Shown piece by piece: positions 25,564-34,821 of a stretch of DNA of 64,000 nucleotides. How positions within the stretch are numbered: position 1 is the first letter of the stretch; every line of letters starts with the position of its first letter. The notes below the pieces were generated by a model. It was not told the origin of the DNA. It did no database searches and saw only the letters and a list, made by a program, of their open reading frames with translations. The position numbers and the translations under genes were made by a program. This DNA comes from Massilia aquatica (GTDB lineage: Bacteria > Pseudomonadota > Gammaproteobacteria > Burkholderiales > Burkholderiaceae_D), in assembly GCF_011682045.1 (NCBI RefSeq), contig NZ_VVIW01000032.1:1-64000 (forward strand), in the 5' to 3' direction.

Positions 25564-28299
25564 GTGACTTCCACTCCCATTAAAATCGCCGCTGCGCTTG
25601 CCATCGCGGGCGCGGCCGGGGCAGCCTTTCTGTTTGCCGGGCGTAAGCCGGCCCCGCTGACGCCGCCGCCTCCGCCGCCCGTCAACAGCGTCGCCGCCGC
25701 TGTCTCAGCGCCCCGTATCGCGACCGCGCCCTTAACCGCAGGCATGCAGGCCTTGCTGGCCAATTACCGCAAGATCATCGTGCTGCTGGCCGACGAGAAA
25801 TCGATGCCGGCCAACGAGCGCGAACAGGCGCAGCGCGTCGGACAGAATCTGTTTCACGAGAACCAGGCGCGCGCGGAATCGCTCGAACGCGAGCTGGCCG
25901 CGCTGCTCGCGTCGAACCAGCCGAACCGCTTCGATGCCGTCGCCGACCTGCTCAGCTTCATCGAGTCCGACAAGTCCCTGTTCGACGCCGACCGCCTGGC
26001 CTTCCGCGAACTGCTGCAAGGCTTGCTGGCCGAGGTGGCGAAGGATTCGAGCTTGCCGGCGATTAAGATCCACAAGCGCCTGTCGGAGGATCTCGATGCC
26101 CTGGCCGAGATCGAACGCAATTATGAGAAGGAAATCCGCCAGGTCTTCGGCCGTTACGAGTCGCGCGCGATCGAGCTCAAGCGCGAGCGCTGGGACAGCT
26201 ACCTGGCCCACCTCAAGACCCTGTACACGCGCGAGGCCATCCTCAAGGAGCAGGGCGTGGTGATGCCGTATCCGGCCTCGGCCCTGCCACCCGAACCCAA
26301 GGCCAAGGCCGTGGCCGATCCCAATGAGATCTTCGGCAATTCCCTGCCCAGGAAAACCGTGGTGCTGACGTTCGATGACGGCCCGCACAAGCGCTACAGC
26401 GAAGAAATCGCCGCCATCCTCAAGCAGTACGGGGTGCCGGCGGTGTTCTTCAGCGTCGGCCGCAACCTCGGCAGCGTGGACGCCGCCGGCAAGGCCAGCT
26501 TGTCCGATGGCGCCGCGGTCAGCCGCAAGCTCAAGGCGGGCGGCTACACCCTCGCCAACCACAGCTACACGCACGCGCAGTTGTCGAAGGAAACGGGCGA
26601 CAAGCTCAAGGCCGAAATCCTCAACACCGACGTGCTGCTCAAGGCCATCGACGCCGGCCGCTCGCCGCTGTTCCGCTTTCCCTACGGCGCGCGCAACAGC
26701 GAGGGCATGCATGCGCTCGACAGCGCGCACCTGCGCTCGGTGATGTGGAATATCGATTCGCTCGACTGGGCCGATCCGGTCCCGGCCTCGATCGCCGAAC
26801 GGGTCCTGCGCACGGTCGACAAGGAGGGGCGCGGCATCATCCTGTTCCACGACATCCACGCGCGCACGGTCAAGGCGCTGCCCGCCGTGCTGGACCGCCT
26901 GATCGCCGAGGGCTACCAGTTCGCCGGCTGGGACGGGACTAATTTCACCAGCGCCAACACGGCCGCCGCGCCCGCCGACAAGGTGGCGGTCAGCACCGGC
27001 TACGCCAATTCCTGGGCCATCGTGATCGGCATCGACAGTTATCCCAAGTGGCCCAAGCTGCAGTACGCGGTGCGCGATGCCCAGGGGGTGCGCGAAGTGT
27101 TGATCGGCAAGTTCGGCTTCGCGGCCGAGCGCGTGGTCTCGCTCAACAATGCCGACGCCACCCGCGCCGGCATCCTTGGCGCCTTCCATGACCGCCTGGC
27201 GCATGGCGGGGTGCAGAAAAACGACCGGATCTTCGTGTTTTTCGCCGGCCATGGCGCCACCCGCCAGCTCAGTTCGGGCCGCGACCTCGGCTACATCGTG
27301 CCTTATGATTCCGATCCGGCCCAGTTCGCCACCGATGCGATTCCCATGAGCGAGATCCAGAACATCGCCGAAAGCCTGACCGCCAAGCATGCGCTGTTCG
27401 TGATGGACGCCTGCTACAGCGGGCTGGGCCTGACGCGCGGCGGCGGCGGCGGCGCCTTTTTGCGCGACAACGCGCGCCGCATCGGACGCCAGATGCTGAC
27501 CGCCGGCGGGGCCGACCAGCTGGTCTCGGACGGCGGGCCGAACGGCCATTCGGTGTTCACCTGGACCTTGCTGCAGGGCCTGGCGGGGAAGGGCGACCTG
27601 AACGGCGACGGCCTGATCACGGCCACCGAACTGGCCGCTTACGTGGCGCCGGCGGTGGCGGGGGTGTCGAACCAGACCCCGGCCTTCGGCAGCCTGCCGG
27701 GCTCGGAAGGGGGCGACTTTGTCTTCGAGCTGCCGGTCGAAGCGGAATTCCTCAATCCGCAGACGGCGCAGCTGTCGACCGAGGCGATCGCGCTCAACGC
27801 CAAGCTCGACGCGGTGCGGCCGGATGCGCCCAAGACCGATGACAAGCCGGGCGTCACGCCGCCGGCGGCGCCGGTCGCGGTCAAGGATTTGCAGGGCAAG
27901 GAGCAGAAGCTGGTCACGCCGCTGGCGGTGCCGTCGTCGGCGCGCCAGCTGGCCCAGCGCGCCAACGACCGTGGCTTGCAGCTATTCAAGGAAAAGCAGT
28001 ACGCGGCGGCCGAGGCCGAGTTCACCGAGGCGCTGAAACTGCGCGCCGACTTTGCGCTGGCCGCCAATAACCTCGGTTTCGTGTATTACAAGCAGGGTAA
28101 ATTCGCCGAGGCGGCGCGCTGGTTCGACAATACCGTCAAGATGGACCCGTCGCGCGCAGTGGCCTACCGCAACCTGGGCGACGCCCACGCCCAGGCGGGC
28201 GATGCGGTGAAGGCGAAGGCCGCCTACCAGACCTTCATGGCACTGGCGCCGGCCAGCGCGGGCGCGGCGTATGTGAAGCAGCAGCTGGAAAAGCTGTAG
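25564..28299 (+). CDS. NodB polysaccharide deacetylase - caspase - TPR fusion protein
   Basis: 911 residues from the GTG at 25564 (AGGTG upstream); the frame is open from a GTG at 25495, so the start is uncertain. An N-terminal hydrophobic anchor (about 6-25) and a proline linker point to the cell envelope. A helical region follows (75-235). The NodB deacetylase (about 263-460) has every motif: TFDDGP (269-274), NHSYTH (His333, His337), RFPYG (Arg371) and FHDIH (His429). The caspase (C14) domain (about 480-740) has the dyad His563 in FFAGHGA and Cys617 in MDACYSG. About three TPRs close the protein (about 793-908). It is not in an operon. Both catalytic centres look intact. Export plus a caspase suggests peptidoglycan or envelope remodelling with proteolytic control; that is inference. 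Confidence 0.9.
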   Translation: MTSTPIKIAAALAIAGAAGAAFLFAGRKPAPLTPPPPPPVNSVAAAVSAPRIATAPLTAGMQALLANYRKIIVLLADEKSMPANEREQAQRVGQNLFHENQARAESLERELAALLASNQPNRFDAVADLLSFIESDKSLFDADRLAFRELLQGLLAEVAKDSSLPAIKIHKRLSEDLDALAEIERNYEKEIRQVFGRYESRAIELKRERWDSYLAHLKTLYTREAILKEQGVVMPYPASALPPEPKAKAVADPNEIFGNSLPRKTVVLTFDDGPHKRYSEEIAAILKQYGVPAVFFSVGRNLGSVDAAGKASLSDGAAVSRKLKAGGYTLANHSYTHAQLSKETGDKLKAEILNTDVLLKAIDAGRSPLFRFPYGARNSEGMHALDSAHLRSVMWNIDSLDWADPVPASIAERVLRTVDKEGRGIILFHDIHARTVKALPAVLDRLIAEGYQFAGWDGTNFTSANTAAAPADKVAVSTGYANSWAIVIGIDSYPKWPKLQYAVRDAQGVREVLIGKFGFAAERVVSLNNADATRAGILGAFHDRLAHGGVQKNDRIFVFFAGHGATRQLSSGRDLGYIVPYDSDPAQFATDAIPMSEIQNIAESLTAKHALFVMDACYSGLGLTRGGGGGAFLRDNARRIGRQMLTAGGADQLVSDGGPNGHSVFTWTLLQGLAGKGDLNGDGLITATELAAYVAPAVAGVSNQTPAFGSLPGSEGGDFVFELPVEAEFLNPQTAQLSTEAIALNAKLDAVRPDAPKTDDKPGVTPPAAPVAVKDLQGKEQKLVTPLAVPSSARQLAQRANDRGLQLFKEKQYAAAEAEFTEALKLRADFALAANNLGFVYYKQGKFAEAARWFDNTVKMDPSRAVAYRNLGDAHAQAGDAVKAKAAYQTFMALAPASAGAAYVKQQLEKL

Positions 28300-28394
28300 A
28301 ACCCGGTCGACGCCCGTAGTAACACTGCACGCCGCCCTGTGGTCCTGCCCATCGAGGGGAAACTGGTCCGGCGTGTAACAGTTTTTAACGCCGA

Positions 28395-28431
28395 GCGCCG
28401 TCCGTTCCGCCATTGGCGGAGCCGACGGCGC
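28395..28431. terminator. GC-rich bidirectional hairpin between convergent genes
   Basis: GCGCCGTC at 28395-28402 pairs with GACGGCGC at 28424-28431, and inside it TCCGCCA pairs with TGGCGGA. It lies between the convergent caspase fusion gene and the DUF475 gene, just after the DUF475 stop. There is no T run on either side, so it is a candidate only. Confidence 0.45.
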
Positions 28432-28436
28432 AAACG

Positions 28437-29477
28437 TCACGCCACCCCCAAGGCCTCCTGCTGTTTTTTATACCGCAGCGACGACCACAGCGACACCAAA
28501 ATGAACGCCACGCCCGACAGCCCCGTGAACCACTCGGGAATGTGATAGCGCACGCTGGCGAACATGATCAGCGCCAGGATGCCGATCGCGTAGTGCGCGC
28601 CGTGCTCCAGATACACGAACTCCTGCAGGGTGCCCTTGTCGACCAGGTACACCGTCATCGAACGCACGAACATGGCGCCGATGGCCAGGCCCAGCATGAT
28701 GATCACCACGTCGCTGGTAATGGCGAACGCCCCGATCACGCCGTCGAAACTGAAGGACGCGTCAAGCACTTCCAGATACAGGAAACCGCCGATACTGCCG
28801 CGCGAGACCATCTGCCCGAGGGTCGGATCGGCTTCTTCTTCCTCCAGCAGGGTACTGATCCAGTTCACCCCCACGTAAATGACCACGCCCAGCACGCCGG
28901 CCATGAGCACGGAGAGCTTGCGCGCTTCCGGTACCAGGTACATGGCCATGAACGCGGCGCACAGGGTCAGCATGACCGACAGGCTCTCGCTGCCGTATTT
29001 GCCCACCTTCTCTTCGAGTACGCCGAGCCAGTGAAGTTCCTTCTCTTCGTCGAATAAAAAGTTGAGGAACACCAGCAACAGGAAGGCGCCGCCGAACGCG
29101 GCCACTTCAGCGTGGTTCTCGGTCAGGTGGCGCGCGTATTCGTCGGGCGTGTTGATCGCCATGGTCCACACATCCAGCAGGCCGAGCCCGGTGGCGACCG
29201 AGACGATGACCAGCGGGAACACCAGGCGCATGCCGAACACCGCCACCAGGATGCCGACCGTCAAGAACAGCTTGCGCCAGAAGTCGTTCCAGTGGCGCAG
29301 CACCGAGGCGTTGACCACCGCATTGTCGAACGAGAGCGACACTTCCAGCACGCCCAGCACGGCCGAGATCCAGAGCGCGTTGAGCAGGCCCGGTATGCCG
29401 CCCCGGGTATAGCCCCACCAGGCGGCGACGCACATGAGTATGAAGGTGACGAGGAAGGAGAGTCTGAAATGGCGCAT
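28437..29477 (-). CDS. DUF475 / TerC-like integral membrane protein
   Basis: 346 residues with about eight to nine transmembrane helices. The helix LGVLEVSLSFDNAVVNASVL and the later VLDASFSFDGVIGAFAIT carry paired acidic residues inside membrane segments, the hallmark of the TerC/DUF475 group, which probably handles metal ions. A cytoplasmic acidic stretch (LFDEEKELHW) follows. Length and motifs agree with DUF475 proteins such as those located in tellurium-resistance clusters; no ter genes are here. The start at 29477 has AGGGAA about 10 bp upstream. Divergent from the PAP2-like gene. Confidence 0.9.
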   Translation of the reverse strand: MRHFRLSFLVTFILMCVAAWWGYTRGGIPGLLNALWISAVLGVLEVSLSFDNAVVNASVLRHWNDFWRKLFLTVGILVAVFGMRLVFPLVIVSVATGLGLLDVWTMAINTPDEYARHLTENHAEVAAFGGAFLLLVFLNFLFDEEKELHWLGVLEEKVGKYGSESLSVMLTLCAAFMAMYLVPEARKLSVLMAGVLGVVIYVGVNWISTLLEEEEADPTLGQMVSRGSIGGFLYLEVLDASFSFDGVIGAFAITSDVVIIMLGLAIGAMFVRSMTVYLVDKGTLQEFVYLEHGAHYAIGILALIMFASVRYHIPEWFTGLSGVAFILVSLWSSLRYKKQQEALGVA

Positions 29478-29676
29478 GCGGAAATTCCCTAGGAAAACTT
29501 CGAATCGAATGGCGGGCGCCGGCGGTGCGGCGGTCTGATGTCATTCTAATAGGTTTTCCTGCCGGATGAGCGCTCACATGGGGCAGTGCATATCGGCATC
29601 CCTATGGGTGCGGGCGATCTGCGATAATGGCCAGTTGAGCGGCAATGCCGCGCCTCATCGACAATAAGGAACATGC

Positions 29677-30099
29677 ATGGACATCAGCTACCTCATCACG
29701 CCCGTATTGACCTGGCTGGTGGTAGGCCCGATCAAATTCCTGATCAACAGTGCGCGCCAGCGGCGCTGGGCTTTCAATCTGGTCGGGAATGGCGGGTTTC
29801 CCAGTAACCATAGTTCGGTGGTGAGCAGCATGGCCACCCTGATCGCCCTGCGCGAGGGGATGGACAGTCCGGCCTTCGGCGTGGCGGTGACCCTGGCCTT
29901 CATTGTGATGATCGATGCCAACAGCCTGCGCCAGCACGTGGGGCGCCAGGCGGCGGCCATCAACCGCCTGGCCGGCAGCGCCGCCGATCACACCCATCTG
30001 CGCGAACGCATGGGGCATACCCTGGTCGAAATTAGCGGTGGGATTTGCACCGGCATCGGGATGGGCTTTGCGCTGTTTCACTTGTTCGAGCGCTTCTGA
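29677..30099 (+). CDS. Divergent PAP2 family membrane protein (YuiD-like, DUF212)
   Basis: 140 residues with three to four helices. The motif GNGGFPSNHSSVVSSMATLIALREG corresponds to the GGMPSSHSA motif of the divergent PAP2 family and IVMIDANSLRQHVGRQAAAINRL to its second conserved block. The function is presumed lipid-phosphate or pyrophosphate phosphatase, but the second motif lacks the classical histidine arrangement, so activity is unproven. AAGGA lies 7 bp before the ATG. The 222-bp gap downstream holds a repeat array and a promoter for the RND operon. Confidence 0.88.
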   Translation: MDISYLITPVLTWLVVGPIKFLINSARQRRWAFNLVGNGGFPSNHSSVVSSMATLIALREGMDSPAFGVAVTLAFIVMIDANSLRQHVGRQAAAINRLAGSAADHTHLRERMGHTLVEISGGICTGIGMGFALFHLFERF

Positions 30100-30147
30100 T
30101 CCCGGGGCGGCACAGGGCGGCGATGGCGCCTGCCATCCCCGCCATCT

Positions 30148-30198
30148 GCAGTTCAGCATGGCAACTTTGCAGTTCAGTCCCGCAAATCCGCACTTCAG
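30148..30198 (+). repeat. Three 9-bp direct repeats phased at 21 bp
   Basis: GCAGTTCAG at 30148-30156 and 30169-30177 and GCACTTCAG at 30190-30198 are spaced exactly 21 bp apart (two helical turns). Copies 2 and 3 are also preceded by GCAA at the same distance. They end 32 bp before the -35 box at 30231 and thus lie where an activator array upstream of the RND efflux promoter would bind. Confidence 0.65.
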
Positions 30199-30230
30199 CC
30201 CTCGAATCCGTCAGGTTAATAGATCGCTAA

Positions 30231-30259
30231 TTGACGTCCATAGTCGTCTCAAGGATACT
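30231..30259 (+). promoter_or_regulatory. Candidate sigma-70 promoter of the RND efflux operon
   Basis: TTGACG at 30231-30236, a 17-bp spacer, then GATACT at 30254-30259; 62 bp before the adaptor ATG. A 10-bp palindrome CAGACGTCTG at 30288-30297 falls in the leader and could be a repressor site. Confidence 0.5.
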
Positions 30260-30321
30260 TTGCGGCTGGTTGTTTTCATTCTGAATACAGACGTCTGACC
30301 GATTTGATCCCGGAGAATCCC

Positions 30322-31458
30322 ATGCTGCGCAAAACACTGCTCGTCCTCGCCATCGCCACGGCGCTCTCCGCCTGCGGCAAAGGCGAGAAAGACCCCGCCA
30401 AGGACGGCAAGGACGCCAAGCCCGTTCAGCTGCTGGTCGCTCCGGAAGACTTGCTCACCATCTCCTCGAACGCGCTCGCCTCCGGCCCGGTCGTGACCGG
30501 CTCGGTCCAGCCCGAACGCAAGGCCGACCTGCGCGCCGAAGTCTCGGCCGTGGTCCTGCAGGTACTCAAGGAAAACGGCGACCTGGTGCAGCGCGGCGAC
30601 ATTCTCGTCAAGCTCGATGAAACCGCCATCCGCGACAGCCTCAGCTCGGCCGAGCAGTCGGCCCGCGCCGCCGCGCAGGCGCTCGACCAGGCCGAACGCC
30701 AGCTCGAACGCATGAAAACCCTGCGCGCCTCGGGCATGACCTCGGCCCAGGCCATGGATGACGCCGAAGTGCGGCGCAATAATGCCCTGAGCGAAGTGTC
30801 GGCCGCCAAGTCGCGCGCCGCGCTGGCGCGCCAGCAACTGGCCCGCACCGTGGTGCGCGCGCCGTTCGACGGCGTGGTCAGCGAACGCAAGGTCTCGGCC
30901 GGCGACACCGCCTCGATCGGCAAGGAATTGCTGAAAGTGATCGATCCGTCCAGCATGCGCTTCGAGGGACGCGTCTCGGCCGACCGCATCAGCGCGGTCA
31001 AGGTCGGCCAGCCGGTTAGTTTCCGCATCAACGGTTACGCCGGCGAAGAATTTCGCGGCCTCGTCAAGCGGGTCGATCCGGCCGCCAACGAAGTCACGCG
31101 CCAGGTCGAGGTGCTGGTCGCCTTCGCGCCCGGCTCGGCGGTGCCGAAAGTGTCCGGCCTGTACGGGGAAGGGCGCATCGAGGCCGAAACCAAGGCCGCG
31201 CTGATGTTGCCCGAAGGCGCGCTGGTCAAGGCCGGCGACAAGGCCTATGCCTGGCGCCTGAAGGACAAGACATTGCACAAGGTCGACCTGGCGGTCGGCC
31301 CGCGCGACACGCGCACCGGCAACTATGAAGTCAGGCAGGGCCTGGCCAGCGGCGACATCGTCATGCGTAATCCGGGCTCGTCGCTCAAGGATGGCCAGAC
31401 CGTCCAGCTGGCGCCCGGCAAGGTAGCCGCCGCCGCACCCGCCGTGCAGGGGAAATAA
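30322..31458 (+). CDS. RND efflux periplasmic adaptor lipoprotein
   Basis: Membrane-fusion protein that links an inner-membrane RND pump to an outer-membrane channel. 378 residues from ATG 30322, which has GGAGA 7 bp upstream. Signal peptide with lipobox LSAC (Cys18 acylated). The lipoyl half-motifs, the paired alpha-hairpin (about 115-165: SSAEQSARAAAQALDQAERQ), the second lipoyl half (TVVRAPFDGVVSERKVSAGD) and the beta-barrel follow in the usual order. It is 3 bp ahead of the pump gene, with no outer-membrane factor in the window, so the pump must use a channel encoded elsewhere. Substrates unknown. Confidence 0.93.
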   Translation: MLRKTLLVLAIATALSACGKGEKDPAKDGKDAKPVQLLVAPEDLLTISSNALASGPVVTGSVQPERKADLRAEVSAVVLQVLKENGDLVQRGDILVKLDETAIRDSLSSAEQSARAAAQALDQAERQLERMKTLRASGMTSAQAMDDAEVRRNNALSEVSAAKSRAALARQQLARTVVRAPFDGVVSERKVSAGDTASIGKELLKVIDPSSMRFEGRVSADRISAVKVGQPVSFRINGYAGEEFRGLVKRVDPAANEVTRQVEVLVAFAPGSAVPKVSGLYGEGRIEAETKAALMLPEGALVKAGDKAYAWRLKDKTLHKVDLAVGPRDTRTGNYEVRQGLASGDIVMRNPGSSLKDGQTVQLAPGKVAAAAPAVQGK

Positions 31459-31461
31459 GCC

Positions 31462-34400
31462 ATGTTCCTTTCCGATTTCAGTATCAAGCGGCCGATCGCG
31501 ACGATCGTCCTGATCCTGGCCCTGATGTGCATGGGCCTGATCGCCCTGACCAAGCTGCGCGTGAACCAGAATCCGGACGTGGAAGTGCCGGTCTTGCAGA
31601 TCAATATTCCGTACCCGGGCGCCTCGCCCGACACGGTCGAGCGCGAGGTGATCAGCCGCATCGAAAAGTCGCTCCAGAGCATTTCCGGCGTGACCGATGT
31701 GCATGCCAACGCAGTCGAGGGCAATGCCCAGTTCTGGCTGGAGTTTAACTTCGACAAGAACCTGATCGAAGCGTCCGACGAGGTGCGCAACGCCATCGCC
31801 ACGGTGCGCTACAAGCTGCCGACCGAGATGCGCGAACCGATCCTGCAGCGGCTCGATCCGGCCACCCAGCCGATCCTGAACCTGGCGCTCTCGTCCACCA
31901 GCCAGACCCACGCCGAAATCTCGCGCCTGGCCGAGGATGTGCTGGCCGACCGCTTCCGCGGCATCGACGGCGTGGCCACGGTCAACGTCAACGGTGCGCT
32001 GCGGCGCGAACTGTCGGTGTTGCTGCGCGCCGAAAAGCTGCGTGAATACAATGTGGCCGTGTCCGACGTGGTCAATGCCCTGCGCACGCAAAACACCAAC
32101 GCGCCGGTGGGCAAGATTCGCGGCGAATACGACGAGAAAAGCATCCGCCTGGTGGGCCGCATCGAGTCGCCCGAGGAATTCCAGCAGATCGTGGTCAAGC
32201 GCCGCGGCGAAGAAGTCGTGCGCCTGGCCCAGGTGGCCGAAATCCGCGACGGCTTTGCCGAAGTCAACAACCTGAGTATCCGCAGCGGCAAGCCGAACGT
32301 CGGCATCACCCTGACCCGCTCGCGCGACGCCAGTACCGTCAGCGTGGCGCAAAAGGCCAAGCTCTTGATCAAGGAACTGGAAAAGGAACTGCCGAAAGGC
32401 ACCGTGCTGGAAATCACGCGCGATGGCGGCGATGAAGCCCAGCGCAGCCTGAACAATGTGATCGAGTCGCTCGTGTTCGGCGCCGTGCTGACCATTTTCG
32501 TGGTGTACGCCTTCCTCAACTCGTGGCGCTCGACCCTGATCACGGCCTTGTCCTTGCCGACCTCGGTGATCGCCTCCTTCATCGCGGTCTGGCTGTGCGG
32601 CTTCACGCTCAACTTCATGACCCTGCTCGGGCTGTCGCTGGCGATCGGCGTGCTGATCGACGATGCGATCGTGGTGCGCGAAAACATCGTGCGCCATATG
32701 CAGCGCGGTTCCGACCGCCGCAAGGCGGCGCTGGAAGGCACCGCCGAGATCGGCATGGCGGTAGCCTCGACCACCTTCTCGATCATCGCCGTGTTTATTC
32801 CGGTGGCCTTCATGCCGGGCGTGTCCGGCGAATGGTTCCGTCCGTTCGCACTGACGGTGACCTGCTCGGTGCTGGTCAGCCTGGTCATTTCCTTCACGCT
32901 CGACCCGATGCTGTCGGCTTACTGGGGCGACCCGCCGGACCACCACACGGCGCCGAAAAAAGGCATCTCCAAGGTGCTGCATCACTTTAACGAGTGGTTC
33001 GACCGCCAGGCCGACCGCTACGGCCATGTGATCGCCTGGGCCTTGCATCACCGCATCTGGATGACCCTGATCGCCGTGACGACTTTCGCCGGCGCGCTGT
33101 ACCTGCAAGGCGCCAAGGGCGGCACCAGCTTCCTGCCGGCGGCCGACTATGGCCAGTTGCTGATCGATGTGCGTACGCCGGCCTCGTCGAGCGTGGAATA
33201 CTCGCGCGCCAAGCTGGAAAAGGCGGCCGAGCTGGCCCGCTCGATCAAGGAAACCAAGGATACCAACGCCTTCATCAACACCGGCGGCGGCAAGGTGTAT
33301 GTCGATATCGGCAAGCGCGCCACCCGCTCGCGCAGCGCCAAGGAGATCGCGGTCGAGCTGCGCGCCAAGATCAGCCAGCTGGTCGGCGCCGAGTACGTGG
33401 TGCTGGACGACCTGAACAACGGCGCCAACAAGCCGATCCAGATCCAGTTCACCGGACCGGACTCGCGCAAGCTGCTCGACATTGCCAACGCCTATATGGA
33501 ACAGTTGCGCAAAGTGCCGGGCGCGATCGATGTCGGCCTGTCCGAACAGGATCCGAAGAACGAATTGCAGATCGAACTCAATCGCGGCCTGGCCAATTCG
33601 ATGGGCATTTCGGTCAACGACGCGGCCCAATCCTTGCGGGTAGCCTTTGCCGGGGTCGAAGTGGGCGACTGGGTCGACCCGACCGGCGAAACGCGCGACG
33701 TGGCGGTGCGCCTGCATCCGGACGACCGGGTCAGCGCCGACAATATCGAACGCTTGCCGATCGCCGTGACCGGCACCAACCAGATGGTGCCGCTCGACCA
33801 GATTGCCACCATTACCATGGGTAAAGGGCCGTCCGGCATCTCGCACAAGAACGGCAAGCGCACCATTTCGGTGTCGGCCAATGCGCAGGGCCGTTCGAAC
33901 GGCGAAGTCACGGCCGACGCCATGAAGCTGGCCGATACCTTCGACTATCCGCCCGGCTACGGCCGCGAACTGGGCGGCGCCGGCCAGGACCAGAACGAGC
34001 TGTTTACCGAAATGGGCATCGCGCTGGTGTCCGGCATCGGGCTGATGTACCTGATCCTGGTGATGCAGTTCGGTTCCTTCACCGCGCCGCTGGCGGTGAT
34101 GCTGTCGCTGCCGCTGTCCCTGATCGGGGTGGTGGTGGCGCTCTTGATCACTAACAACACGCTCAACCTGATGAGCTTCATCGGCATCATCATGCTGATG
34201 GGCCTGGTAGCGAAGAATGCCATCCTGCTGCTCGACGCAGCCCGGGCGCGCGAGCGTGAAGGCCACAGCCGCGAGGATGCGCTGATGGAAGCGGGGCGCG
34301 CGCGCCTGCGTCCGATCCTGATGACCACCTTCGCGCTGATCGCCGGCATGTTCCCGGTGGCGCTGGGCTTGGGCGAGGGTGGCGAGTTCTACCGTCCGCT

Positions 34401-34695
34401 GGCGATCGCGATCATCGGCGGCACGATTACCTCGACCATTCTGACCTTGCTGGTGGTGCCGACCTTTTACGACAGCATCGAAATCAAGACCGACAGCATG
34501 GGCGTCAAGTTCCGCCGCCGTTCGGAGCGTTTCGGCGGCTTCCTGGCCTTCCTGATGACCTTGGTGGAAGTGATCCTGTTCCTGACCTTCATCCGCTTGA
34601 TCTACCGCATCGTTATGTGGCTGGTGCGCCTGGCGACCGGCCGCCGCACGGTGGTGGCGGCGCCGCGCGTGGTGTCGCTCGACAAGCGCGCGTAA
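31462..34695 (+). CDS. RND efflux pump, inner-membrane transporter (HAE1/AcrB type)
   Basis: 1077 residues, twelve transmembrane helices in two halves with large periplasmic loops; proton-driven drug export. The N-terminus MFLSDFSIKRPIATIVLIL and the TM4 motif GVLIDDAIVVREN carry the proton-relay aspartates (Asp400 and Asp401, equivalent to AcrB Asp407/408). The repeat motif PGVSGEWFRPFALTVTCSV and the second-half block GLVAKNAILLLDAARARE also fit. The C-terminus has an additional hydrophobic segment (about 1025-1055) and basic tail beyond the usual end, which may be an extra membrane anchor. Coupled to the adaptor gene; ends at the strong terminator 34715-34754. Confidence 0.95.
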   Translation: MFLSDFSIKRPIATIVLILALMCMGLIALTKLRVNQNPDVEVPVLQINIPYPGASPDTVEREVISRIEKSLQSISGVTDVHANAVEGNAQFWLEFNFDKNLIEASDEVRNAIATVRYKLPTEMREPILQRLDPATQPILNLALSSTSQTHAEISRLAEDVLADRFRGIDGVATVNVNGALRRELSVLLRAEKLREYNVAVSDVVNALRTQNTNAPVGKIRGEYDEKSIRLVGRIESPEEFQQIVVKRRGEEVVRLAQVAEIRDGFAEVNNLSIRSGKPNVGITLTRSRDASTVSVAQKAKLLIKELEKELPKGTVLEITRDGGDEAQRSLNNVIESLVFGAVLTIFVVYAFLNSWRSTLITALSLPTSVIASFIAVWLCGFTLNFMTLLGLSLAIGVLIDDAIVVRENIVRHMQRGSDRRKAALEGTAEIGMAVASTTFSIIAVFIPVAFMPGVSGEWFRPFALTVTCSVLVSLVISFTLDPMLSAYWGDPPDHHTAPKKGISKVLHHFNEWFDRQADRYGHVIAWALHHRIWMTLIAVTTFAGALYLQGAKGGTSFLPAADYGQLLIDVRTPASSSVEYSRAKLEKAAELARSIKETKDTNAFINTGGGKVYVDIGKRATRSRSAKEIAVELRAKISQLVGAEYVVLDDLNNGANKPIQIQFTGPDSRKLLDIANAYMEQLRKVPGAIDVGLSEQDPKNELQIELNRGLANSMGISVNDAAQSLRVAFAGVEVGDWVDPTGETRDVAVRLHPDDRVSADNIERLPIAVTGTNQMVPLDQIATITMGKGPSGISHKNGKRTISVSANAQGRSNGEVTADAMKLADTFDYPPGYGRELGGAGQDQNELFTEMGIALVSGIGLMYLILVMQFGSFTAPLAVMLSLPLSLIGVVVALLITNNTLNLMSFIGIIMLMGLVAKNAILLLDAARAREREGHSREDALMEAGRARLRPILMTTFALIAGMFPVALGLGEGGEFYRPLAIAIIGGTITSTILTLLVVPTFYDSIEIKTDSMGVKFRRRSERFGGFLAFLMTLVEVILFLTFIRLIYRIVMWLVRLATGRRTVVAAPRVVSLDKRA

Positions 34696-34714
34696 GCAGA
34701 CGGCTGGGCACAGG

Positions 34715-34754
34715 ACCGAAGGCGCATCCTGTCGATGCGCCTTCGGTTTTTTTT
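34715..34754 (+). terminator. Intrinsic terminator of the RND operon
   Basis: A perfect 14-bp stem (34715-34728 against 34734-34747, beginning ACCGAAGG) with a 5-nt loop is followed by a run of T from 34747 to 34754, 20 bp after the pump stop. Confidence 0.95.
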
Positions 34755-34760
34755 CGTCCG

Positions 34761-34789
34761 TTGCAAACGAAACGAATCAGATCCATACT
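34761..34789 (+). promoter_or_regulatory. Candidate promoter for the GHKL-nuclease gene
   Basis: TTGCAA at 34761-34766, a 17-bp spacer and CATACT at 34784-34789, 33 bp ahead of the start codon and directly after the RND terminator, so the gene probably has its own transcript. Confidence 0.4.
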
Positions 34790-34821
34790 GTGTTGATGAC
34801 CCATCGATAAGATGATTTCCC

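Noticed and set aside
30211-34266. Minus-strand frame of 1351 codons opposite the RND operon
   Set aside because: Shadow of the pump and adaptor genes, which have clear motifs, promoter and terminator.
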